A DNA stretch of 64,000 nt from Blastomussa wellsi (Eukaryota; Cnidaria; Anthozoa; Scleractinia; Plerogyridae). Every line of letters starts with the position of its first letter. Position 1 is the stretch's first letter. The position numbers and the translations under genes are program-made. Below the pieces are notes generated by a model. That model was not told the origin of the DNA. It did not search any database and saw only the letters and a list, made by a program, of their open reading frames with translations. This document shows positions 1 through 9,483 of this stretch, piece by piece. The stretch is from assembly GCA_947652115.1 (NCBI GenBank), contig OX393570.1, positions 8,062,889 through 8,126,888 of the forward strand. The letters are read 5' to 3'.

Positions 1-1740
1 TTACGAGGCACCCAGTAAGCCTCAGAGGTCTACATTTATTTGACCTTTATCTCAGGCGAATCTAAAAAAACTATTTTGAAAAGTTAGTCGAACAAATAGA
101 ACTCTAACAAAGAGCGTAACCCCAAAGGATTTCTATTGCTCTGGCTATTCTTTTCAATAAATAAAGAACTGCATGATTAATAAATGTGTGGAGCTGTGAG
201 GAAATATAGCCCTGCAGTATCTCATTTAAGCTAATTTATAAAGGGTTTTCAGACAACCTGTTGCAAAGGCCAAACGATGAATTTCAAAGACAATAAAACC
301 AAGCAGTTGTGAAAAAATATATTTACATTTATACAACATTTGCTTTTCGAAGTAGACAACACACGCATGCAAAAGCTTGAGCTTAAGACTAATATTTTAC
401 GAGCAAAATTACGAAATACAACTCAAATCACAGACCAAAATGAATGTTTAGTGTATCCCCAAATAATCAGGTGAACGATTGCTAATGTGCAAATCAACAT
501 TTGAAAAGAAGATACTGTAGTGACTGCAAATCAATTTTCGAACCACTTGAAGCTTATTTTAATGCTTTCTCTGTTCCGAGACCGGAATCGAAGGCTTAGC
601 ACAAACAAGTTTTATTCGTAATACGACCTCATTTTCCTCTTTATCTGTGGTCGAGTCTCCTTTTGGTTTTGCCTGTCGTTTTGAAATCCATAAAGGTGCT
701 TTTTTATTTGTACAAGGCGAGAAATTCAGAAGCCTTGCATTAAGTGGCAGAAAAACAGCTGAGCGAGCAAATGCAAATTTAATAAATTATAAGACACCCA
801 CTGATTGGCTGGACTTCGACTGCTCGTATAAGGGGACTCGTAATAGGCTGCTTCTTGATGCGTCCAATGATAGGCACAAGGGAGTCTGTCCTTAAAAATG
901 TAACAACTAAATTGTTCAAAAATCCCTGTAAGTCACTATCAACGTCATCATCATACATGAGGTGCGAGTGTGGGGTTGAATTTCCATATCACTCCTTGAT
1001 TGTCTGTCTATTTCATGACCTTCTCTTGATCAAGTTCTATAACTAAATCGCGTAACTCCATTTTCAGATAACAACTCTCTCGGAAGTCCTCTCCAGTTGG
1101 CCATTCTGTAGAAAGCAAGGGTCTGCATCAAGTGCATAGTAAGCAAATAAACAAACATAAGTAATGCTTCTGTCTTCGAGTCCTTCGCCCCTGCACAATG
1201 ATGAATGGTCCTCTAAAATCACAGCAGTCTGTGAAAATGCTCTCGAGGAAAATCTAGGCCTGATTCGTGGAAGAGAAGCCATGACTTGCTTTGCAGCATC
1301 AGCTTTTCTTCTTTGGCATTTGTTGCACTCCCTCTCCCATTCCCAAATTTCTTTGCAGAGGGTCGTACAGGGGGTGTTTCCAGCACGGTTCACGGGCGGA
1401 AAAAATAACGAATCACGGATCACGAAAATAAGAGAGTAGCGTACTCGTTTATTCTGCTCTTACATAACGAAAAGTGGCAAAGAAGAAGTGTTTAAAAAAC
1501 AAAACAAACACTTAAGAGAAATATCGAGAAATCAAAACTCACTAATGATCGATCCGTATTTGGCAAGGATCGAGTTTGATTGACGTGCGCTTGACAACGC
1601 TGTTCTCTGATTGGATAACCCAACAGGAGGAAAATTCCTCCTGTAAATTTGGCGCGCTGGAAGTCATAAAAGTCGTTCGGACCGCTACTACCAAACCGGA
1701 AATGAGAAGCGAACGACTTTGAGAAAGTCTATCCCAGCAC
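1..1740. other. No gene recognised
   Basis: AT-rich sequence with only short open frames that lack family motifs. Nothing here supports a coding, RNA or mobile-element call. A motif resembling a core promoter (CATAAAAG near 1665) precedes the small signal-peptide ORF at 1759. Confidence 0.5.
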
Positions 1741-1758
1741 CACCTCCAGCACTTGCAA

Positions 1759-1887
1759 ATGAGGTTTATACTAGTTGTCGCAATTTGTGCAACCCTTGTC
1801 TTAGCTGAAACTAATCACGTTAGAACCTATGTATCCACTCTCGCAAACAATTCTCGAATAAACAACAGCTCCGTATCCTTCTTGTGA
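1759..1887 (+). CDS. Possible first exon with a signal peptide
   Basis: A 42-codon open frame beginning with ATG. Residues 1-16 are a textbook secretion signal (MRF, then a hydrophobic run ILVVAICATLVLA, then a cleavage-like LA-E site). The remainder (about 26 residues) is Asn/Ser-rich with NNS sequons. A CATAAAAG box lies about 95 nt upstream. No homologue is recognised, and no continuing exon was found before the transposon at 2331. It could be exon 1 of a secreted protein whose later exons were displaced, a short secreted peptide, or chance. Confidence 0.3.
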   Translation: MRFILVVAICATLVLAETNHVRTYVSTLANNSRINNSSVSFL

Positions 1888-3009
1888 TCAAAGTCTCTGA
1901 CAGCACAACTTATTCTGGGCCAAATCGTAAAAATCTGGGAGCTTTGATGGTTGGCAATTCTTCTATCTCACAGAACCATTCTCGAGACCTGTGAATCAAT
2001 TCTCCTGGGCATAGCTCGTCCTATTCAAGTCCAGTGATCCACATTCCCTGCATTAAGACTTTTATTCTAATCGTAAATCGCACAAAGAAAACAGGGTAGC
2101 TGTAAGGTACTGTGGGGGGGTCCCTGTGGGGGCTTTTAAACACCATTATTGGCCTTGGAGAATGGAATTTAACCAACCGAAAATTCAAAATGTCTAATGC
2201 TCAAAGGCATGTTGAAGTTCCAAATATATTGGCATGTAAATTAGGAGACGGTAGGAGTAGGATCCACTAAATTGACCAATCACAGTGTGCATCATAGCTG
2301 AGAGATATGATAAAAGTTATTCATTTTTAAAGGGACACTGTCACAATGTATTTGCAAAAAACTGTTATAAATTCATGAAATGGTCCCAAAATTTATGTAC
2401 AGTAATAAGATCTTAATTAACCCTACCTTAATGATTAAAAGCAACATTTTGGCAAAATTTTAACGATTTTCGAGACCAACTTGCACCTTTGAAAAACTGA
2501 CATCCTGACGCTTTTTCAAAAACCCATATCACAATCCTTTTCCATCCTCGCCATCTTCACTTCCTAATAGGTTCTAATCATTTGTCTAGCACTGTTCTAC
2601 AAAATAAAACCATTCTTTTATATTGATGTAGTTTGGAATTTTTTTCAGGTCAAATTTTTTTAAACCCAGGTTAAAATTTTCCACCTAGTTCATAATATTT
2701 AAACTAGGTAATTTTTTTTTTACCTAGGTTATTTATCAACTGTCTAAAAAGGGCTTTTATTTATGGGGTGTAGTTTAAAAAATAGGGGCCTGGTTTTTTG
2801 GGGGGGTCTAAAAAGAATAGTACACACCAAAAAAAAAAAAGCAAGAAATTTGCACTCCCCTCCCCTCCCCTCTTCTCTTCTTTCCCCCCCTCTGACCACT
2901 TGGTCCTCTTATCCTCTCCCTCCCATCCAGTCCTCTCTTCTACCACCCCTGCAATTCCCATCCATTCCCCCCCATAACTCACCTTTTTCCTTTTCATGCA
3001 ATGTACCAC

Positions 3010-3083
3010 TTACCTGGAATTGAACCACCAACCTCTCGATCTCTAGACTGCCTTCTTATCCACTGTACCACCACGACACCAGT
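3010..3083 (-). repeat. tRNA-like head of a SINE
   Basis: On the minus strand this stretch has a good RNA polymerase III A box (TGGTACAGTGG) followed about 33 nt later by a B box (GGTTCAATTCC, one mismatch to consensus). It lacks a paired acceptor stem, so it is not a functional tRNA gene. Minus-strand sequence downstream (about 2800-3000) is purine-rich low-complexity DNA that may be the SINE body; its end is not clear. Confidence 0.55.
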
Positions 3084-3263
3084 TGGAAATTTCACAATAT
3101 TTCTCATCGATATACTTTCTAGGTACCAGGTCACCTCGGCCAAATTTTAATTTATTTAATTATTCGTACATGCGCATTTGAAACGAATTGAGACTTCGAC
3201 TTTTTCGACAATCACTTTGAAACAAAGATCTCACTACATTGCGTTGCAACTCGACAAACTTTG

Positions 3264-4763
3264 AAATGGCAGCCCAAACGCCATGTGTAAACAAAGATAC
3301 TTTTTACCAAAAACTAGACGAATTAAAGGCTTCGAGAAAAACAAGCAAGAGCAAAGTCAACCTGTTTATCGAAAGCTACCCAATGCCTTCAAAACAAGGA
3401 AACCGAAGTCCATGTACTAACACAAGATGAAATAAATACAATCAAGAGAAAGAAGTGGAACTTCAAAAACGAAGACGGCAAAATTGTGAGTAAGGAGCAA
3501 AAATACGTTGTTCCAAAGAGAGAACTCCATGAAATTTTGTGTCACAGTCATTCGGCCATCGCTCACCGCGGACGAGACAAACTTCAAAATTATATAAAAA
3601 ATAACTATGCTGAGATACCCCAAATAGTTGTGAAACTATTTGTATCTCTTTGCAGCATTCATGAACAACAAAAATCCGTTGCAGACCATCTGAAGAAACC
3701 AGTGGTACACCCCATCATCGCAAATAAATTTCTTTCACACGTGGAAATCGACTTGATAGATATGAGAAGCTTATCATGTTCATGCAGCGAGGGACATAAA
3801 TGGATTTTACACATCACGGACCATCACACGAAATTCTCGTGGCTTTTTCCATTAATTTCCAAGCAAACAGAACAAGTTATAAGTTGTTTAAACCAGCTAT
3901 TTTGGCAGTGGGGTTTTCCTAAAAAGTTGCATTCCGACAACGGAAAAGAATTTAAAAATCAAATGATGTCCAGCTTCTGTCAGAGCAATAACATAAAACA
4001 AGTGCATGGAGCTCCACGCACACCTACTACCCAAGGACTAGTCGAGAGAAATAATAGAACAATAAAGGAAAACATTCGAAATATTATTACAGAGAAGAAA
4101 GAAAGTTACAACAACTGGTGTACAGTGTTAGGAGAAGCAGCCTACAAGAAAAACATTACAGTGCACCGTGCTGTTGCCCAAACACCATATGAACTAGTGT
4201 TAGGTATCAAGCCATGGAGAGAAGAAATGCGGGCAAGTGTACAAGAAACAGATACTGACAAAGGGGAACAAGAAGAAGAGACAAACAATGAGCAACAAAG
4301 GCTTGACAGTGAGGATGAAACAGTAGAAATGAATGTCCAGAAAACTCCAACATTGACAGATGAAAACAGCACAGATCACATTCAAACTAAAGAACAGCAA
4401 CAAGCAAAAGAAACTAAAAGTTCTCGCTCCAAAAAACGCAAAAAAATCAAAGAAAGGCAAGAACAGTACAACAAAAAAATGAAGCAATCCAGATCTAAAG
4501 TAGCCAAATTTCATGTCAATGATTATGTAAAAATAAAAATTGATAAGGTCGATAAGACACCCTTGCACCCCAATACATTGCTAGGAAAAATAACATCAAT
4601 AGAGCCTGCGAATGGTTATGCCCAAGTGGTTACTGAATTTGGAGTTATAGACACCCAAATTTCTCCGAGCCGACTTCACAAGAGTCAAAACACAGGAATA
4701 GCATTGGATTACTCCAAACATATTACATTTTCGCGTGCTTGCAAAATGGCAATTAATCAGTAA
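3264..4763 (+). pseudogene. Ginger/KRBA2-type DDE integrase (transposase), frameshifted
   Basis: The product would cut and join the ends of the surrounding transposon. The main frame (3486-4763, 425 codons, no ATG of its own) has an N-terminal HxxH-like zinc segment, then an integrase core. Asp at about residue 89 (EIDLIDM), Asp151 (HSDNGKEF) and Glu187 (GLVERNNRT) form a DDE triad with 35 residues between the last two. A Lys/Glu-rich linker and a C-terminal SH3-like segment follow. The N-terminus beginning at ATG 3264 is in another frame, so there is a frameshift between about 3290 and 3420. The sequence fits integrases found as KRBA2/SCAND3-like host proteins and Ginger transposons. The family assignment is by motif recognition only. 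Confidence 0.7.
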
Positions 4764-5038
4764 TTTACCGATGTATTTAGAACAGATACACATAAATATT
4801 TATCAATAATATTTGCATGCACTTTTGCAATTATGTATGAAAACAAGAATAAACACAAATACAAATGAATAGTAGAATATATGTTTTATTAATCTACAGC
4901 AAACTCTGAGAATTAAAATGGCTGATTCCCCTTTGACAACTGTCACCGTTCATACATGACTATTCCATAGAACATCACTGGTATGTTGTGTCCCAAACCT
5001 AACCCTGAAAGCTAACCATTTGAAATTAGTGCTTAACC

Positions 5039-5203
5039 CTAATCACTAAACCCAGAGAAATTATATACCCTAGGTTAAAAAAATTTTAACCCCAAAATTT
5101 AGGTTAAAAAAATTATAACCTAGGTTAAAAAAAATTTAACCTATAATTTAGGTTCAAAAAATTATAACCTAGGTTAAAAAAAATTTAACCTATAATTTAG
5201 GTT
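5039..5203. repeat. AT-rich array of CCTAGGTT palindromes
   Basis: At least four degenerate copies of a unit built from AACCTAGGTTAAAAAAA and TTTAACCTATAATTTAGG, period roughly 50-55 bp. Related copies recur at 5851-5910 and, more diverged, at 2640-2745, so these are subterminal repeats of the Ginger-like element. Confidence 0.6.
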
Positions 5204-5205
5204 AA

Positions 5206-5850
5206 GGTCATTCCCCTGTATTGCATTGCGCATCCTTACTGCGCACGATTTATTGCGTCATCAGCGCGCGCATCTAAAGAAAACTGCGGCGTTTTATTTA
5301 CGGCTTTGCTCGTGAAGGAGATAAATCGTCGTTTTCTCGTAAACGAGTATGGTGACCTATATTTTTTTACCCTTTTTCTGAGACTAGCAATCACTTTCTT
5401 CCTATAACAGGAATATAAACAAATTCCCATTGCAGAAAAATAAATAATCGACGGAAACGTGAACTTATTGAACAGATATTGTGGCCTCGAGATCACTGCA
5501 TACTAGTAACAAGTTGAATCAAGGTCCACTGGAAATGCGTGCTTTCATAATGAAACATATATTAAATTGTTCCTTGAAGGCAATACAGTATATCTATAGT
5601 TTTTTCCCTTGTTTTGCTTTCTCCCTATTTTTTTCTTCTCCCATAAGACGTGGCATGATCTGGTCAAATGAAAACATTTCTGAAGCTGATATTTTAACGA
5701 ATTATGGGGTATTTTCAAGGTGCTCCTGCTCCTAAACGAATATGGGAACCCCTCTTTTTCATTACAAAATTTAAATTCCCTTACGATGAACAACAAATGG
5801 GCAAAGTTTGAACGAAAATCTATTGTCAGTTCTATTTCAGGGGAATGACC
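5206..5850. mobile_element. Non-autonomous TTAA-type DNA transposon (MITE)
   Basis: A perfect 15-bp inverted pair AAGGTCATTCCCCTG occupies 5204-5218 and 5838-5852, and TTAA flanks both sides (5202-5205 and 5851-5854). A TTAA target duplication is typical of piggyBac and Kolobok families; the GG end fits Kolobok slightly better. The roughly 645-bp interior has no transposase. It lies within the CCTAGGTT array, splitting it. Confidence 0.6.
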
Positions 5851-6214
5851 TTAAAAAAATTATAACCTAGGTTAAAAAAATTATAACCTAGGTTAAAAAA
5901 ATTTGACCTGAAAATAAAATTTAACTGCAACATATATTTTTGAGATTTCCAAAATCATGCTAAAATAACAAAAATGGTAACAGTGTCCCTGGTTGAAAAC
6001 CAGCAAAACTCAACCAAGCGTAGGTAGAGTATTGGCAGAGTGTGGAAAGTTTTCTGACCCACTAGTGGTCATGCTAAGTACTGTAGACTATCACCCGACA
6101 CATGAGTCGGTTGACACTTGACCAACTATCAGCCGTTGTCGGTTGAGCATCGACAATGTATCACTCCACAACTCCACCGACTATCCACCGAGTGGTGACT
6201 GTAACGTTATTATG

Positions 6215-6468
6215 ACACACATGAAAAGTAGGCTTTCTGGCGCAGTTAGGGTAACCGATGCATACCCGTCTCCAACTTGTCGCCGGGTATGCATCGGTTA
6301 CCCTTCTTGCGACCAGAAAGCCTACTTTTCATGTGTGTGGTATCAACACCAAGGCTCCAGGCATGTTTTCACAATTTGCGCCAGAATTTATTTTCCATTT
6401 GAAGAAGTGTGCGCGCATCCATATACGCGAACATGGCCGCAGCTGACTATTCAAACGATGTACTGCAA
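6215..6468 (+). repeat. Left terminal inverted repeat of the Polinton
   Basis: 254 bp, identical in reverse complement to 21586-21839. The outer 124 bp (6215-6338) fold back on themselves: a 26-nt arm at 6215-6240 pairs with 6313-6338, and a 20-nt arm at 6249-6268 pairs with 6284-6303 around a 15-nt loop. The inner part holds the presumed promoter, the ATG at 6433 and the first 12 codons of the left end gene. Confidence 0.95.
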
Positions 6469-6798
6469 GACGGCTCGATAACAGAGGCAATTCAAAACCT
6501 CCCAGCCGAGCTTCGTGAGATGATATTGAAAGAATTTATTTCCATCAAGACAAAAGAGAAATTGGACCTTGGTTTTTCTGAAGTTCATTATGAAATTTTC
6601 TCGCTCCCCTATTGTAAAAAAAATAAACAAATCACCAAAATCACGGCTTGCGGGAAATGTGATGGCAGATGTGGGAAAAGTAATTGGTGTTGCCTGTGTG
6701 TAAAAAACAAAAAGAATCATTTTCTCGGGTACCCTGTGTACGAAATCGAAGACTTAGAAGAATTCGGCGTTGTCGAGAAATTTTTGAAATGCGTTTGA
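6433..6798 (+). CDS. F-box-like Cys-rich protein A
   Basis: 121 residues from the ATG at 6433; an upstream GTG would add eight codons but is unlikely in a eukaryote. Residues 1-12 are encoded inside the terminal repeat and are shared with PolB. Residues 22-50 (LPAELREMILKE...) look like an F-box-type helix pattern that could bind Skp1 or a similar adaptor. A Cys cluster (Cys61, 73, 76, 80, 86, 87, 89) follows, suggesting zinc binding. It is a close relative of the next gene. A role in redirecting host ubiquitin ligase is inference. The family appears specific to Polintons of this type, but I cannot verify that here. Confidence 0.7.
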   Translation: MAAADYSNDVLQDGSITEAIQNLPAELREMILKEFISIKTKEKLDLGFSEVHYEIFSLPYCKKNKQITKITACGKCDGRCGKSNWCCLCVKNKKNHFLGYPVYEIEDLEEFGVVEKFLKCV

Positions 6799-6866
6799 TA
6801 TGAGGTCATCTGACCGGATCAACTTTGAAAAGAAAGCGTGAAAAAATTTTTGAAATATACGCGAAA

Positions 6867-7142
6867 ATGTCAGCAGCCGATGTTCTTGTCAAAAACCTCC
6901 CACCCGAAATTCGTGAGATGATATTGAAAGAATTAATTAAAATCAAGATCCAAGAGAAATGGGATCTGGGTTTTTTTGAAGTTCATTGTGAAATGAGAAT
7001 GCACCCATTTTGTGAAAAAAATCAACGCATCACAAAAGTTACGTCATGCGGGAAAGTTTGTAGTTTCAGGAAAATTGATTTGTGCAACCTGTGTTTAAAA
7101 AACGGAAAGAGGCATATTATCGGCCGCCCTGTCTTTCACTGA
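6867..7142 (+). CDS. F-box-like Cys-rich protein B
   Basis: 91 residues from the ATG at 6867; the longer open frame begins with TTG and is not used. It repeats the layout of protein A: LPPEIREMILKE at residues 11-22, an aligned DLGF-EVH block, then Cys49, 61, 65, 73 and 76 in a zinc-ribbon-like spacing. It lacks the acidic C-terminus of A. The pair arose by tandem duplication and has since diverged. No TTTAAA box is seen upstream, unlike most inner genes. Function is unknown; an F-box or adaptor role is inferred from helix similarity only. Confidence 0.65.
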   Translation: MSAADVLVKNLPPEIREMILKELIKIKIQEKWDLGFFEVHCEMRMHPFCEKNQRITKVTSCGKVCSFRKIDLCNLCLKNGKRHIIGRPVFH

Positions 7143-7342
7143 AATTTCACAATGTTTTTTCGTCCGCTTCACGCATCGCCTCAACAACTTGTTGAGCTAT
7201 CTGTCTGACATCATTCAGCCAAACTGGAGAAGAAAGTTCCGCAAAAATAACGAAAAGCATGTGAAATATCGTGATCATTTTGAGTTATGCAGTCAACCTT
7301 TAATTATAGTTAAAGATATTTTTTTTGTTTTTCCCTCAAACT

Positions 7343-8014
7343 TCAGTTCAAATTTGCAGTGCTTGGCGCCGCGAGTTTTCTCATAAGCTGTTCTTGAAGC
7401 TCTTTTTTTATCTTTTCAACATCAGGCAGTTTACTTAAAGATGGTTTTTTTGTGAGCTTTGCTCGTACCTTTTCTTTTAACTCATTGTACTGTTCCAATT
7501 CAGAAAGAATAATCTGAAACTCAGAATCACTAATGCGATTATCAATTAAAGCCTTGGAAACCAGCTTGTCAACACTCGCACGTTTTGCAAGGCCAAGAGT
7601 AACAATCTCCTGGTGTTTAGACATTTTTTTGTCAAGTTTTTTACCGGCAAGAATCAAACCGGAGGAAGCAACAGAGAATAAACCACCAACAACACCAAGA
7701 GGGATGGCAACGGGTATTCCGACCCCTGTTAGAGCAGACGCAAGTCCAGCACTAGAAAAAACAGCGCTGAGTCCGCCAAGACCGCCGGAAATCCAGTTAA
7801 CAGCCGTTTTAGTGCGTTTAAATTTTTTTCGAACAAGCCTATAGTGGTCAACCTCTTGAGTCAACTTTGCAGCGATTTCGTTCACCTTTCCAAGGCGAAA
7901 GTCTTGGGGCATTTGTTGAGTCATTTGCAAAGACTCATGGCCTTCAATAACAGGGTATATCCTGCTTTGTTCAACATAAGCAGGAGCGCTCGGTAACACG
8001 TTTGATTTTGACAT
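7343..8014 (-). CDS. Gly-rich membrane protein with a PSAP motif
   Basis: 223 residues; ATG at 8014. The N-terminus has PSAP at residues 8-11, the classic late-domain motif that recruits Tsg101/ESCRT-I. Residues 72-124 are a long Gly/Ala/Val/Ile-rich hydrophobic region able to cross a membrane twice. The C-terminal third is charged and helical, probably coiled coil. It is the last of three minus-strand genes whose neighbours are capsid-like. A TTAAAAAT box lies 20-30 nt before the ATG. A virion membrane or entry/exit role is plausible, but I do not recognise a named family. Confidence 0.75.
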   Translation of the reverse strand: MSKSNVLPSAPAYVEQSRIYPVIEGHESLQMTQQMPQDFRLGKVNEIAAKLTQEVDHYRLVRKKFKRTKTAVNWISGGLGGLSAVFSSAGLASALTGVGIPVAIPLGVVGGLFSVASSGLILAGKKLDKKMSKHQEIVTLGLAKRASVDKLVSKALIDNRISDSEFQIILSELEQYNELKEKVRAKLTKKPSLSKLPDVEKIKKELQEQLMRKLAAPSTANLN

Positions 8015-8046
8015 CTTGTATTAAAAGCAGATTTTATTTTTAATTG

Positions 8047-8712
8047 TTAAAGTATTTCTAATTCAAATTCAAGAGGGAAACCCTTGAAATTTAATAACTC
8101 CCCGAGTTCATCTCTAACTGATACTGTCACACCGTTTACATATTGACCAGAAGAAGTGTCACGCAAGACATTTGAATCAAAATTGTAAGAGATTTTTTCA
8201 TACGGTTTGCCTCTCAAATCGAATCGAGCCAAAATACTTGATCTTTTTCCATCGAGAAAATTCTTTTCTTTGTCAACAAGGTCGCAGTGAATAAAATAAG
8301 TAGACAGGCAGTGTTTTTTGTTGAATGTGAACCCTGATAAAGTTTCTACAATATCAAACAGTTTGTAAAATTCCTCGCTGAAATTTATAACAACTTGCCC
8401 AAATTTAGAATTTTGAAGAATTATCACGCCCGCGGGCGTGTCGGCATCTGTAAAATTTATGTATTCGTTTTTTTGTAAGACTTTCTTTAAAGCTTCAACA
8501 AAAGTCTCAATGGTGTAAAAACCGGGTTGTAAATTATTCACAAATTTATAATTTTGCTCTTTTTCTATTAACGTGACCGTTCCACCCTTAAAATTAAACC
8601 ACGAGTTGTAAAGCGAACAGCTTAAAAGCCTGATATACTTTGGCTTCGTAATTGGATAGTCGAAATTAACAGTGAAGTCGTTTGAAGGAGCTTTGAACGT
8701 GAGCACAACCAT
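8047..8712 (-). CDS. Minor capsid (penton-like) candidate, copy 1
   Basis: 221 residues; ATG at 8712 with TTTAAA at 8741-8746 as a likely TATA-type box. The predicted protein is all beta in character. It shares with the adjacent gene the start (MVV...APSND), a PKYIRLL-CSL-NSWFN block at residues 23-42, a STYFIHCDL block near 137 and a closing V-DE-GEL--F-G-P block. That profile fits a single-jelly-roll minor capsid protein of Polintons, which sits at capsid vertices. The assignment rests on size, context and beta-rich character, not on a diagnostic motif. Confidence 0.55.
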   Translation of the reverse strand: MVVLTFKAPSNDFTVNFDYPITKPKYIRLLSCSLYNSWFNFKGGTVTLIEKEQNYKFVNNLQPGFYTIETFVEALKKVLQKNEYINFTDADTPAGVIILQNSKFGQVVINFSEEFYKLFDIVETLSGFTFNKKHCLSTYFIHCDLVDKEKNFLDGKRSSILARFDLRGKPYEKISYNFDSNVLRDTSSGQYVNGVTVSVRDELGELLNFKGFPLEFELEIL

Positions 8713-8777
8713 TTTTATATAAAGAAAATATATTCAATATTTTAAACAAAAATATGTCTGTCGAAGTTATTTCAAAT

Positions 8778-9440
8778 TCAAGAGGTAATCTCCAAAACGA
8801 AAGTGATTGGCATCCCATTGAAATCGAAAAGTTCACCATTCTCATCTTTGACTGAAATAGTCAAACTGTTTACCTCTCGACTTTTCAAAGTGGCCCGAAC
8901 ATGCTGAGGCTCTGACTGATAAAACACTTTATCCCAAGGTTCACCTTTTATATCAAAGTTGGCAAGAAGGGTGGATGGTTTTCCATTGAACTGATTTTCT
9001 TGATGGTCAATCAAGTCACAATGGATGAAGTACGTTGAAGGGGAGTTCAGTTTTTTTGAAAACAATAACGGAAAGAATGGTCCGACAATGTCAACGCCAA
9101 GAAGAGATCTCAAATTTTCATCAATTTCAAGGTTATCCAATTTTGTGTTGTAGACAAACATTTGACCAAAGGGTGTGTTGATTTCTGCTTTTAAGGTGTC
9201 ACTGTCCGGCAAAAGACCATTTTCAATTTTACTTGCCAAAGATTTCAAGGTGTAATGGCCCGGTAAAAAGGTGATGGTTTTGTTCTTTGTTTTCGATTTA
9301 AGTCTGCCCACTTTTTTCAGGTTAAACCACGAATTTGGAAGCGAGCAGTTCAAAAGCCTGATATACTTTGGCTTTGGAATTGGACGGTCGAAATAAACAG
9401 TGTAGTCGTTTGAAGGTGCGATGATTGTGTGCACAACCAT
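8778..9440 (-). CDS. Minor capsid (penton-like) candidate, copy 2
   Basis: 220 residues; ATG at 9440. A paralogue of the downstream gene at 8047-8712, with the same conserved N-terminal, central (STYFIHCDL) and C-terminal blocks. The two genes are 65 bp apart and look like an old tandem duplication. It is divergent with the 513-aa gene that starts at 9484; only 43 bp separate the two ATGs and a single TTTAAA box (9470-9475) lies between them. Two versions could form different capsid positions or spikes; this is inference. Confidence 0.55.
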   Translation of the reverse strand: MVVHTIIAPSNDYTVYFDRPIPKPKYIRLLNCSLPNSWFNLKKVGRLKSKTKNKTITFLPGHYTLKSLASKIENGLLPDSDTLKAEINTPFGQMFVYNTKLDNLEIDENLRSLLGVDIVGPFFPLLFSKKLNSPSTYFIHCDLIDHQENQFNGKPSTLLANFDIKGEPWDKVFYQSEPQHVRATLKSREVNSLTISVKDENGELFDFNGMPITFVLEITS

Positions 9441-9483
9441 GTTTTGTTTATTGAAGAAAAAATATTTTGTTTAAATAATCGCA

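Larger units (their letters stand above)
2331..5990 (+). mobile_element. Ginger/KRBA2-like DNA transposon
   Basis: The outer ends are inverted: AGGGACACTGTCAC at 2331-2344 and its near complement at 5977-5990. A second, subterminal inverted match (TTTTCAGGTCAAATTTTTTT) occurs near 2640 and near 5890-5910. Between them lies a retroviral-type integrase ORF of the Ginger/KRBA2 kind, a tRNA-like SINE head and a TTAA-flanked MITE. No clear target-site duplication is visible, so the exact ends are provisional. The copy looks inactive because its transposase ORF is frameshifted. Confidence 0.6.

Noticed and set aside
2761..3023. Two opposed open frames
   Set aside because: Low-complexity purine/pyrimidine DNA beside the SINE head.
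3010..3083. A functional tRNA gene
   Set aside because: Promoter boxes are present but no acceptor stem can be paired.
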